Source of the DNA: a virus
DNA: 36,082 nt
Virus record (IMG/VR): IMGVR_UViG_3300021519_001203
Location: 1 to 36,082 of that record
Direction: 5' to 3' (one strand)
In this document: piece by piece, positions 6,345 to 13,472 of the stretch
Layout of the letters: each line of letters starts with the position of its first letter
Numbering within the stretch: the first letter of the stretch is position 1
Notes under the pieces: generated by a model
Databases searched by the model: none
What the model saw: only the letters and a program-made list of their open reading frames with translations
Told to the model about the DNA's origin: nothing
Position numbers and translations under genes: made by a program

Positions 6345-8216
6345 ATGGCCGGTATAGAACAAGCAGCAAACGATTTATTCTTTAAACTTAGGAATCGCTT
6401 CCCTAAGATCAACATGGGTGATCAGGAAGGTAATTCCACTAGCAATCCTGCGGATGCAAAATTCTTTAACTTTGATTTTGAAATTGATGGTGTTAAATTT
6501 GGTAATATTACCGCCAGTCTCATTGATACTCAAAAGCTTAAAGTTTATTATTCGTTAGATGTTACACAGTATATGGACAAAGATGATAAGAATGCATGGT
6601 ATAGATTTCTTCAGGAAATTAGAAAGTTTGCCAAATCTCACTTGTTAGGACTGGATGTAAGAGATATTAATAAAGATATACTAACTCATGAGGATTTAAA
6701 ATTCGTGACAAGTCAAAATAAAGAAAAGTCCCTAGTTGGCGAAAGCAAAGTACTATGGGCACGTCGTGGAAAGGTCAGCGAAGGCGATCTAAACAACGTA
6801 AGAATCCATGTTGTTCACAGTGAAAGAATGGATGAAAATACTAATAATAGACTGTTGCGTGTTGACAGAATTTTCCTTGTAAATGAATCAGGTGAAAGAT
6901 TCCTTTTGCCATTTAAAAGTGTAATGGCTGCTAAAGCAATGGCTAATCATGTTAGCAATGGTGGCACACCATATGATAATAATGGTAAGTTAATTAGTAC
7001 AGCAGTTAATGAGATGTCCAATCTACGTCGCTTTGCTAGTGCTACACGTCGTAAGACTTTTGAAAGTGAAGATGCTGTTCATGTTATCGAAGCAGCAGCA
7101 GCAATTAAAGAAAGCATCAAGCGTAGTTTGTTTAGACTTGCAAACAATAGCCGTTTTGATGAGAACATTGAAGATCTTGGCAAAATAATGGCAGAACAGA
7201 CTGATGTGGAAGATATTAAGCCAATGTTTGTTCAACAGGTATATAATGAGAATTTGGATAATTGGATCAATAGCGCCGCAAAGGCTTACAAGCAATATAA
7301 GGGAAATATTATGGAAGCACTCAAAGAATCAGCTGGCGCTGTAGCCTCAAAGTTGAAAGATCCAAGTTGGAGAATGGTACTTAAGGATGATCCAGCAGAA
7401 GATCGTTTGATTGCTAGTAGTAAGTACACTGATGGTAAAGCATTACTTCGTCGTGTACTAGGCACAGTGGCTGATCGTATTGGTATGGATAACAGTGATG
7501 TTGCAAATTGGGCAAGTCAAATTGGTCAAGATATGGATCATGGTAAGGCTTCTCCAGAAGATATGCAGATTGCACTTCAGTTAGCAAAGCGTTATCAGGA
7601 TGACCTAAAGCAAGTTATGGCTAATCCAGATGCGAAGAAAGAACTACGTGTCGCGGCATTTGGACAAAGAAAAGATCTACATGGCAAAGTTAAAGGTGGT
7701 GAAGAAGCAGAGTTTGAAAGCTTTGTTAATGGCATCGGCGAAGGCGACGAAGCAGACATGATGGACGAAATTGACGCTGATGAAGAAGGAATGGGTCAAA
7801 TGAAAGTAAATGAAGTCGACATTGAAGAAACTCCAATGGATAGAATTAGAGAAAGAGCTGCTTCAAGAGAAGTTACTAGTACACCAGCAGAACGTGTAGC
7901 AGAAAGAGTTGCTACTCGTACTGGTGGCACCACAGCAGCAGAACGTGTAGCAGAACGTGTATCAGCTAGACATCCAATGACTAAGGTTGCTGAAAGAGTG
8001 GCAGCAAGAGCAAATCAAGGCGACGAAGTTGTTTCAGAAGTTGGCGACGAAGAAACTAAAAAGCCAGACTATCTAGATTTTGATAAAGATGGTGATGAAA
8101 AAGAGCCAATGACTAAGGCTCTTGACGATAAAGAAGAAAAAGTTGCAGAAGGCATTGAAGTAAATCCAATTAATGATAGTCTAGCTCTTATGAAGAAGTT
8201 AGCAGGCTTAAAATAA
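6345..8216 (+). CDS. large phage protein of unknown function with C-terminal repeats, possibly prohead or virion-associated
   Basis: 623 residues. The N-terminal ~120 residues form a compact alpha-beta domain (LFFKLRNRFPKINMGD, FFNFDFEIDGVKFGNITASL, WYRFLQEIRKFAKSHL) that I recall from conserved hypothetical proteins of marine myophages. Residues about 120-250 hold a second beta-rich domain; 250-460 are mostly helical. The C-terminal third is acidic and disordered, with AERVAERV-type repeats (about 513-556), one Asp-rich DFDKDGDEKEP unit (about 572-602) shared with the protein at 2011, and a last helix NDSLALMKKLAGLK. It lies directly after gp17 and ends before a strong terminator. No N-terminal targeting peptide or enzyme motif was found. 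A virion or scaffold role is inferred from context and the shared repeat. Confidence 0.75.
   Translation: MAGIEQAANDLFFKLRNRFPKINMGDQEGNSTSNPADAKFFNFDFEIDGVKFGNITASLIDTQKLKVYYSLDVTQYMDKDDKNAWYRFLQEIRKFAKSHLLGLDVRDINKDILTHEDLKFVTSQNKEKSLVGESKVLWARRGKVSEGDLNNVRIHVVHSERMDENTNNRLLRVDRIFLVNESGERFLLPFKSVMAAKAMANHVSNGGTPYDNNGKLISTAVNEMSNLRRFASATRRKTFESEDAVHVIEAAAAIKESIKRSLFRLANNSRFDENIEDLGKIMAEQTDVEDIKPMFVQQVYNENLDNWINSAAKAYKQYKGNIMEALKESAGAVASKLKDPSWRMVLKDDPAEDRLIASSKYTDGKALLRRVLGTVADRIGMDNSDVANWASQIGQDMDHGKASPEDMQIALQLAKRYQDDLKQVMANPDAKKELRVAAFGQRKDLHGKVKGGEEAEFESFVNGIGEGDEADMMDEIDADEEGMGQMKVNEVDIEETPMDRIRERAASREVTSTPAERVAERVATRTGGTTAAERVAERVSARHPMTKVAERVAARANQGDEVVSEVGDEETKKPDYLDFDKDGDEKEPMTKALDDKEEKVAEGIEVNPINDSLALMKKLAGLK
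7881..8012 (+). repeat. degenerate AERVAERV coding repeats
   Basis: Three imperfect tandem units encode TPAERVAERVATR, TAAERVAERVSAR and TKVAERVAARA, each with alternating charged and hydrophobic residues consistent with short amphipathic helices. The DNA core gcagaacgtgtagcagaa recurs with few changes, indicating local slippage or duplication. Confidence 0.75.
8058..8150 (+). repeat. Asp-rich repeat unit, copy 3
   Basis: It encodes KKPDYLDFDKDGDEKEP followed by MTKALDDKEEK within the 623-aa protein. The DNA is closest to copy 1 at 2224-2316, 5.8 kb away. Confidence 0.85.
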
Positions 8217-8247
8217 TATAGACTTAAAGAACAGAATATAATAAATT

Positions 8248-8280
8248 AGCAACATGCCTGAACAACATGTTGCTTTTTTA
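8248..8280 (+). terminator. rho-independent terminator
   Basis: A perfect 9-bp stem AGCAACATG / CATGTTGCT with a 9-base loop is followed directly by TTTTTT. It closes the packaging transcript 31 bases after the stop of the 623-aa gene and insulates gp32. Confidence 0.88.
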
Positions 8281-8303
8281 TTGACTATAATCGAGCAATC
8301 AAG

Positions 8304-8311
8304 TATAAATA
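8304..8311 (+). promoter_or_regulatory. T4-type late promoter TATAAATA for gp32
   Basis: This is an exact match to the T4 late-promoter consensus, placed between the terminator and gp32. Initiation 6-7 bases downstream would start the mRNA at about 8317-8318, immediately before the proposed pseudoknot. Confidence 0.7.
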
Positions 8312-8318
8312 ACTATGA

Positions 8319-8352
8319 CGTTGAGAGTAGTTGCTCACAACGATCAGGCAAC
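8319..8352 (+). promoter_or_regulatory. candidate H-type pseudoknot in the gp32 leader (autogenous operator)
   Basis: Stem 1 pairs CGTTG (8319-8323) with CAACG (8338-8342). Stem 2 pairs GTTGC (8330-8334), which lies in the loop of stem 1, with GCAAC (8348-8352). Loops of 6, 3 and 5 bases are sterically reasonable. It ends 16 bases before the ATG and is followed by an unstructured A-rich stretch that contains the AAAGGA ribosome-binding site. T4 gp32 represses its own translation by binding from a leader pseudoknot across an unstructured A/U-rich site, so the arrangement fits. The sequence itself differs from T4. This is a hand prediction without energy calculation. Confidence 0.5.
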
Positions 8353-8368
8353 ATAAAGGAAAATTAAA

Positions 8369-9364
8369 ATGGCTTCATTGGCAGAAATTAGAGCAAAACT
8401 AGCAGAGATGGAAAACCGCGGTGGCGGCAACAACTCAAACAGCGGACGAGATAATTCCGTCTACGCACACTGGAACATTCCAGAACTTTCAACAGCAAGA
8501 TTTCGTTTTCTTCCAGATGGTGACACATCTAACATGTTCTTTTGGGTAGAACGTGCAATGATTCGTCTCCCATTTAGTGGTATTAAGGGTCAGCCTGGCA
8601 GTAAGCCAGTTGTTGTACAGGTTCCATGTATGGAAATGTATAACGAAACCTGCCCAGTACTCACTGAAGTACGCACATGGTTTAAGGACAAGAGTCTCGA
8701 AGACATGGGTCGTAAGTATTGGAAGAAGCGTTCATATCTATTTCAGGGCTTTGTACGTGAATCACCAATGAGTGAGGACAGTGTACCTGAGAACCCAATT
8801 CGCAGGTTTGTGGTGTCCCCCAGCATCTATCCTGTGATTACCGCAGTGTTGAAGGACACTGAGGTCGAAGAGATGCCTACTGATTATGATCGTGGATTGG
8901 ATTTCTCCATTACCAAGACTACGAAGGGTCAGTATGCAGACTACAGCACTAGCAAGTGGGCTCGTAAAGAGTCTGCATTAACAGCCGCTGAACGTGCAGC
9001 AATCGAAACATATGGTTTGTTTAACCTCAAGGACTTCCTTCCAAAGAAGCCTGGAGACACTGAGCTCAAGATTATTAAAGAGATGTTTGAAGCATCCGTT
9101 GACGGTCAGACTTATGATGCTGATCGTTGGGGCCAGTACTACAAGCCACCTGGCACAGGTAACAGCAATCCCGATGCGGATGATGTTCCAGCCCCGGCAC
9201 CTGCTGCTCGTCCCGCACCTGTTGCAGCCGCTCCTAAGGTAGAGACTGCTCCGTGGGAGGACAATGAGTCTGCTGCTAGTGCGCCAGTTGTAACTGAAGC
9301 ACCTAAGTCGAATCAACGTGCAGAAGACATTCTTGCAATGATTCGCAATCGTAAGACTTCTTAA
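8369..9364 (+). CDS. 32: single-stranded DNA-binding protein gp32
   Basis: 331 residues. gp32 coats single-stranded DNA during replication, recombination and repair and works with UvsX and UvsY, both encoded next. The N-terminal segment (MASLAEIRAKLAEMENR) is the cooperative-binding helix; the core (about 30-245) has the OB-fold pattern with ARFRFLPDG, FFWVERAMIRLPFSG and YLFQGFVRESP. The zinc region is reduced: C87 and C95 are seen, whereas T4 has His plus three Cys, so zinc binding may be lost or altered. Residues 270-315 are a Pro/Ala-rich linker with acidic patches, and the end RAEDILAMIRNR is a short amphipathic helix for partner binding. AAAGGA lies about seven bases before the ATG. The richer GC and preferred codons compared with neighbours suggest high expression. 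Confidence 0.93.
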   Translation: MASLAEIRAKLAEMENRGGGNNSNSGRDNSVYAHWNIPELSTARFRFLPDGDTSNMFFWVERAMIRLPFSGIKGQPGSKPVVVQVPCMEMYNETCPVLTEVRTWFKDKSLEDMGRKYWKKRSYLFQGFVRESPMSEDSVPENPIRRFVVSPSIYPVITAVLKDTEVEEMPTDYDRGLDFSITKTTKGQYADYSTSKWARKESALTAAERAAIETYGLFNLKDFLPKKPGDTELKIIKEMFEASVDGQTYDADRWGQYYKPPGTGNSNPDADDVPAPAPAARPAPVAAAPKVETAPWEDNESAASAPVVTEAPKSNQRAEDILAMIRNRKTS

Positions 9365-9371
9365 TACTAAA

Positions 9372-9399
9372 AGGGTAGTGGCATAATTGTCGCTACCCT
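9372..9399 (+). terminator. 12-bp hairpin after gp32, possible mRNA end or processing site
   Basis: AGGGTAGTGGCA pairs with TGTCGCTACCCT across a TAAT loop (two G-U pairs). It starts seven bases after the gp32 stop. There is no uninterrupted T-run afterwards (ACTCTTACATTT), so it may be a weak or partial terminator, or a 3'-end stabiliser that sets gp32 above uvsX levels. Confidence 0.55.
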
Positions 9400-9429
9400 A
9401 CTCTTACATTTAAATGGATAGGAAAAATT

Positions 9430-10494
9430 ATGGCTAAACCTTTTGATATTTCAAAGTTCCGAAAGGACTTGACGAAGAGCATTGACGGACTCAGTTTTGG
9501 GTTCAATGATCCAACAGATTGGATCTCAACTGGAAATTATACACTTAACTATCTTATTAGCGGCGACTTCCATAGGGGTATTCCACTTGGTAAGGTTACA
9601 GTATTTGCAGGCGAATCTGGTGCTGGCAAATCTTATATTTGTTCCGGTAATATTGTTAAGAACGCACAGCAACAGGATATCTTTTGTATCCTAATTGATA
9701 GCGAGAATGCCCTTGATGAATCTTGGCTACATGCACTTGGTGTTGATACTAGTGCAGATAAGCTATTGAAGATGAACATGGCAATGATTGATGACGTTGC
9801 TCGTACTATCAGTGAGTTTATGAAGCAATATAAGACAATTCCCGATGGCGAAACTAAGCCAAAGGTATTGTTTGTTATTGATTCGCTAGGTATGTTGCTT
9901 ACTCCAACTGACGTTAATCAGTTCGAAGCTGGTGAAATGAAGGGTGACATGGGTCGTAAGCCTAAGGCACTAACAGCACTGGTTCGTAACTGTGTTAATA
10001 TGTTTGGTGCAGCAAATGTAGGTATGGTCTGTACTAACCACACTTATGCATCGCAGGATATGTTTGATCCAGACGATAAGATCAGTGGTGGGCAAGGATT
10101 TATCTATGCAAGTTCCATCGTTGTAGCTATGCGTAAGCTTAAGCTAAAGACTGATGCTGATGGCAATAAGACCAGCCAAGTACATGGTATCCGTAGTGCT
10201 TGTAAGGTTATGAAGACACGTTATAGTAAGCCATTTGAATCAGTACAGGTTGAAATCCCATATGAGACTGGTATGAGTCCCACCAGTGGATTGCTTGATA
10301 TGTTTGAAGCAAAGGGCATTCTAGTTAAGGAAGGCAACAGACTTGCTTATACAAGTTCAACTACCGGTGAGATCATTAAAGAATTCCGTAAAGGATGGAC
10401 AGATGATAAATTAATGGTAATCATTGACGAATGGAATGAATCTTCTACTAAGTCTATTGTTAATGTGCAAGCAGAGGAAGTTGCAGATGAGTGA
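9430..10494 (+). CDS. uvsX: UvsX, RecA-like recombinase
   Basis: 354 residues. UvsX forms helical filaments on single-stranded DNA and carries out ATP-dependent strand exchange, driving recombination-dependent replication. The Walker A motif GESGAGKS is at 61-68 and Walker B VLFVID at 146-151, with the LDMFEAKGILVKEGN region near the C-terminus as expected for the phage RecA branch. The N-terminal part (FRKDLTKSIDGLSFGFNDPTDWISTGNYTLNYL) is the typical start, and the C-terminus is acidic (VQAEEVADE). AGGA lies eight bases before the ATG. It follows gp32 and overlaps the next gene by eight bases, forming a recombination operon with uvsY. Confidence 0.96.
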   Translation: MAKPFDISKFRKDLTKSIDGLSFGFNDPTDWISTGNYTLNYLISGDFHRGIPLGKVTVFAGESGAGKSYICSGNIVKNAQQQDIFCILIDSENALDESWLHALGVDTSADKLLKMNMAMIDDVARTISEFMKQYKTIPDGETKPKVLFVIDSLGMLLTPTDVNQFEAGEMKGDMGRKPKALTALVRNCVNMFGAANVGMVCTNHTYASQDMFDPDDKISGGQGFIYASSIVVAMRKLKLKTDADGNKTSQVHGIRSACKVMKTRYSKPFESVQVEIPYETGMSPTSGLLDMFEAKGILVKEGNRLAYTSSTTGEIIKEFRKGWTDDKLMVIIDEWNESSTKSIVNVQAEEVADE

Positions 10495-10702
10495 TACTGA
10501 ATATTTGGTAGCCATGTGGCAGACTGTTAAGGAATATGTCCCTGTTAAGGATAGGCAGTCAGCAGCAGATCATGTTATCAATGAACTAGTTGAATTGGGC
10601 CTAGATGATAGTGACCTTGAAGATCTAGCTGTTGATAAAGCTATGCTTAATGCCATAAAAGAACATATTGACGTTCAAGACAAAGATGAAGATGACGAAT
10701 AA
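10487..10702 (+). CDS. small conserved acidic protein between uvsX and uvsY
   Basis: 71 residues from ATG 10487, which overlaps the uvsX stop by eight bases. The motif YLVAMWQTVKEYVPVKDRQSAADHVINELVELG is a pattern I recall from the unnamed gene at this same place in marine T4-like phages. The C-terminus is strongly acidic (DVQDKDEDDE). It is helical, has no known catalytic motif and is tightly coupled on both sides (TAATG with uvsY), so a role in the gp32/UvsX/UvsY machinery or in transcription is likely but unproven. A gp33-like late transcription coactivator is a weak alternative. Confidence 0.75.
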   Translation: MSDTEYLVAMWQTVKEYVPVKDRQSAADHVINELVELGLDDSDLEDLAVDKAMLNAIKEHIDVQDKDEDDE

Positions 10703-11154
10703 TGTGGTATGCCAAGGTAACGGCCAATTTGGGAAGTATTCCTGGATTTATTCAGTATTACGAAGATGAATTGAACAATGCTAAGATAGACATCTCCATT
10801 AAAGGAAATGTAGAAAAGTCTATCAGTTCGTTACCTGGCATAACAGAACATCGTTTTAATCAATTACAAGAGATTGAAGCAGTTTTGAATTATCTTAACA
10901 TTCAAATTCGTGTTATTAGGCGTAAGCACTTCCAAAAGTATTTGGAACATTACGCCCGAGCACTTAGTTCGCGTGACGCTGAAAAGTATGTTGACGGTGA
11001 ACAAGAAGTTGTTGATTACGAAACTATAATTAATGAAGTTGCACTACTTCGTAATAAATGGCTTGGTGTCATGAAAGGAATCGACAGTAAGCAATGGCAA
11101 CTTAGCAATCTGGTTAAGCTAAAGGTTGCTGGCATGGAAGACTTCAGTATCTAA
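10702..11154 (+). CDS. uvsY: UvsY recombination mediator
   Basis: 150 residues, close to T4 UvsY (137). UvsY loads UvsX on gp32-coated single-stranded DNA. The pattern is typical: a helical, charged protein with RFNQLQEIEAVLNYL and a conserved central RRKHFQKYLEHYARALSSRDAEKYVDG, then a hydrophobic C-terminal helix involved in hexamer formation (WQLSNLVKLKVAGMEDFSI). The start is fixed by the TAATG overlap with the upstream gene. Its 3' end overlaps the convergent sugar epimerase by 11 bases, which marks the boundary between the core recombination genes and the glycan island. Confidence 0.92.
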   Translation: MWYAKVTANLGSIPGFIQYYEDELNNAKIDISIKGNVEKSISSLPGITEHRFNQLQEIEAVLNYLNIQIRVIRRKHFQKYLEHYARALSSRDAEKYVDGEQEVVDYETIINEVALLRNKWLGVMKGIDSKQWQLSNLVKLKVAGMEDFSI

Positions 11155-11947
11155 GAAATCCAAGTGGTAGTCCCATCTTCATTGTTCCATAGCTGCTGAA
11201 TCGACGATGGTCACCTGTATATGATAATCCAGTTGGTTCATCAATTATAATCTTAGCATTGTTCATGGTAATAGCATTAAACATACGAGCCATTTCGCTT
11301 AACATTAACTTTTCTTGGTATACCATATTAATGTCATGATGTTTTGCTTCGCCGTTAATGATAATATCAACCATTGGGAAGATGTCTTCAAGATTGATAT
11401 AATCAACATATCTATCCTGATCAATATGAAATTCTTTTGTACTGCTTCTTGCAATCTTTCTGAAAAACCGATTTTGTCCTTCAGTATAATGAAATATTCC
11501 AAATATTCTTAGATTGTAGAAGTTCTCATACTGTAGTAAGTCTCGAGCAATCATATTCTTAACTTTGCCATATGATATTTCAGGTTCAACTGAGAGTATA
11601 TCTAGTTCTTCTGCAAAGTTAATATCTTTTGTAACATCAAACTCATGACCACTACCAAAGTTAATTAACTTCCTGTAACGATGTCTGTTGTTAACTAGGT
11701 TATCCCACATTCTAATATTATCTTTAACAATACTTTCATTGATTGAGTATAGGTCTTCTCTACCAACTAATGCACAGTGAATAACAACATCAAAAAAGTT
11801 ACTGTTAAAAAATGTTTTTACTGCGTTGGCATCCTGAAGATCTAGTGTTGATCTATTACAATCAAATACTCTATGACCATATTCTTTAAGATATGCTGAT
11901 AGCTGACTACCAATAAATCCATTTGATCCCGTTACCATAATACGCAT
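11144..11947 (-). CDS. NAD(P)-dependent sugar epimerase/reductase, extended SDR family
   Basis: 267 residues. The Rossmann motif GSNGFIG lies at 7-13 and the catalytic Y126-x3-K130 in ISYGKVK, with the preceding INFGSG strand holding the Ser/Gly position (about 95-100). The NAD(P)-sugar C-terminal domain is short, and a YVDYINLEDI segment fits the usual substrate-site strand. It probably epimerises or reduces the keto-sugar made by the adjacent GDP-mannose 4,6-dehydratase; GDP-fucose synthase, GDP-4-keto-6-deoxymannose reductase and dTDP-rhamnose synthase-like enzymes are alternatives that sequence alone does not separate. It is divergent from gmd across a 125-base gap and convergent with uvsY. 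Confidence 0.85.
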   Translation of the reverse strand: MRIMVTGSNGFIGSQLSAYLKEYGHRVFDCNRSTLDLQDANAVKTFFNSNFFDVVIHCALVGREDLYSINESIVKDNIRMWDNLVNNRHRYRKLINFGSGHEFDVTKDINFAEELDILSVEPEISYGKVKNMIARDLLQYENFYNLRIFGIFHYTEGQNRFFRKIARSSTKEFHIDQDRYVDYINLEDIFPMVDIIINGEAKHHDINMVYQEKLMLSEMARMFNAITMNNAKIIIDEPTGLSYTGDHRRFSSYGTMKMGLPLGFLRY

Positions 11948-12014
11948 GTTTGTTCCATATTTTAATTGATTGTTTTTTTATAATGTAGTAATATTTACAA
12001 GAATAGAAATTTAA

Positions 12015-12032
12015 TTGCCAAATAGTTGGCAA
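12015..12032. promoter_or_regulatory. short perfect inverted repeat between divergent sugar genes
   Basis: TTGCCAA-ATAG-TTGGCAA, 7 bp per arm. It lies in the 125-base divergent spacer, where a terminator makes no sense, so it could be an operator or an mRNA leader hairpin for gmd. The rest of the spacer is AT-rich, with a TATAAT at 11979-11984 lacking a well-spaced -35. Confidence 0.3.
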
Positions 12033-12072
12033 CACAAACTAAAGTAAAATATATAGTATCACAGGGGTAGTA

Positions 12073-13092
12073 ATGAAGAAAGCATTAATCACAGGTATTG
12101 CAGGGCAAGACGGTAGTTATCTTGCAGAATTTCTATTAGATAAGGGATATGAAGTACACGGTTTGATTCGCCGTAGTTCAAATTTTCTTCATCCCAATAC
12201 TATTAATATTAGGGAAGCTGTAACTTTTCACCATGGTGATCTAAGCGACAGTAATAACATTAGAAACTTAATTGAAAAAATTCAACCTGCCGAGATTTAT
12301 AATCTTGCTGCACAGAGCCATGTTAAGGTAAGTTTTGAGATGCCTGAATGCACAGGTGATATTAACGCTCTCGGCCCGTTGCGTATACTTGATAGTATCC
12401 GTGCATTGAAGATGGAGGAGCATACAAGATTTTATCAAGCAAGCACAAGTGAAATGTTTGGTATTACACCTCATATACCTCAAAATGAACAAACACCATT
12501 CTATCCAGGAAGTCCTTATAGTGTTGCAAAGCTTTATGCATATTGGATCACTGTGAATTATCGTGAAAGTTACAATATATTTGGATGTAATGGTATCTTA
12601 TTCAATCACGAAAGCCCACGACGTGGGGAGCTATTTGTTACTAGAAAGATTACCAATGCATTTGCTAATATGATGTTAGGTAAGCAAAAAGTACTTGAAC
12701 TTGGAAACATGGATAGTTTACGTGATTGGGGACATGCTAAGGACTATGTAAGATCAATGTGGATGATGCTTCAACAAGATAAGCCAGATGATTATGTTGT
12801 ATCTGCTGGCACACAGACTAGTATTAGAGAATTTTGTAATTTCACAGCTGATTATTTTAATATTAAGTTAGAGTGGGAAGGAACAGGAGTCGACGAAGTT
12901 GCTCGTAATGCAGTAACAGGCTCTGTTATGATTCAAGTAAATCCAGATTTTTATCGACCAGTTGACGTTGTTAATTTGTGCGGTGACTCATCTAAAGCAA
13001 GAGATGTACTTGGTTGGAAACCTGAATTCACACTTCAAGACTTAGTCAATGATATGTGTAGATCTGATATGGAGATAGCATACCAGTCATGA
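12073..13092 (+). CDS. gmd: GDP-mannose 4,6-dehydratase
   Basis: 339 residues, the usual Gmd length. The enzyme converts GDP-D-mannose to GDP-4-keto-6-deoxy-D-mannose, the precursor of GDP-fucose, GDP-rhamnose and perosamine. The NADP-binding GIAGQDG is at 8-14. Active-site features: STSEMFG at 124-130, Y149-x3-K153 in SPYSVAK, the NHESPRRGE loop at about 178-186 and the [10 protein letters not shown] strand at about 217-226, all hallmarks of Gmd. GGGG upstream of the ATG gives a Shine-Dalgarno (caggggtagtaATG). The stop overlaps the next ATG (ATGA). Phage-borne Gmd is known from other tailed phages; here it starts the plus-strand glycan genes. Confidence 0.94.
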   Translation: MKKALITGIAGQDGSYLAEFLLDKGYEVHGLIRRSSNFLHPNTINIREAVTFHHGDLSDSNNIRNLIEKIQPAEIYNLAAQSHVKVSFEMPECTGDINALGPLRILDSIRALKMEEHTRFYQASTSEMFGITPHIPQNEQTPFYPGSPYSVAKLYAYWITVNYRESYNIFGCNGILFNHESPRRGELFVTRKITNAFANMMLGKQKVLELGNMDSLRDWGHAKDYVRSMWMMLQQDKPDDYVVSAGTQTSIREFCNFTADYFNIKLEWEGTGVDEVARNAVTGSVMIQVNPDFYRPVDVVNLCGDSSKARDVLGWKPEFTLQDLVNDMCRSDMEIAYQS

Positions 13093-13472
13093 TTGTACTT
13101 GCCCCTATTAGTGTTGGTGAATTGTTTGACAAGATCACTATATTAGAAATTAAATTGGAACAGTATACAGATTCTGTTAAAGTTGCACATGTTACTAATG
13201 AACTTGATCAATTGAAAGCACTTACTGTTGCTATTTTAATTGATTTAACTGAAGAAGTTAATGAATTAAAAGAAGTTAATAAGATCATTTGGGATAACGA
13301 AGACATAGCTAGAGAGTATGGATCCGACAAATCTTATGACCTTGCGTTTATGGCTCTTGCTGCAAACACATACAGAATGAATACACGTCGAGCAGAAGTA
13401 AAACAAATTATTAATAAGAAATGCAATAGTAATATCGTAGAAACAAAATCATATACAAACGGAGAATTTTAA
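13089..13472 (+). CDS. DUF6165-like protein
   Basis: 127 residues. The pattern [19 protein letters not shown], then [23 protein letters not shown] and a late [25 protein letters not shown] matches a small helical family I recall as DUF6165, found in bacteria beside sugar-transferase and LPS genes. No catalytic residues are known. It starts inside the Gmd stop and its own stop is TAATG-coupled to the next methyltransferase (13472), so it is translated as part of the glycan operon. Its role may be structural or chaperone-like; that is a guess. Confidence 0.72.
   Translation: MIVLAPISVGELFDKITILEIKLEQYTDSVKVAHVTNELDQLKALTVAILIDLTEEVNELKEVNKIIWDNEDIAREYGSDKSYDLAFMALAANTYRMNTRRAEVKQIINKKCNSNIVETKSYTNGEF

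Noticed and set aside
11979-11984. TATAAT between the divergent sugar genes as a promoter
   Set aside because: No -35 at a proper distance; the spacer is simply AT-rich.
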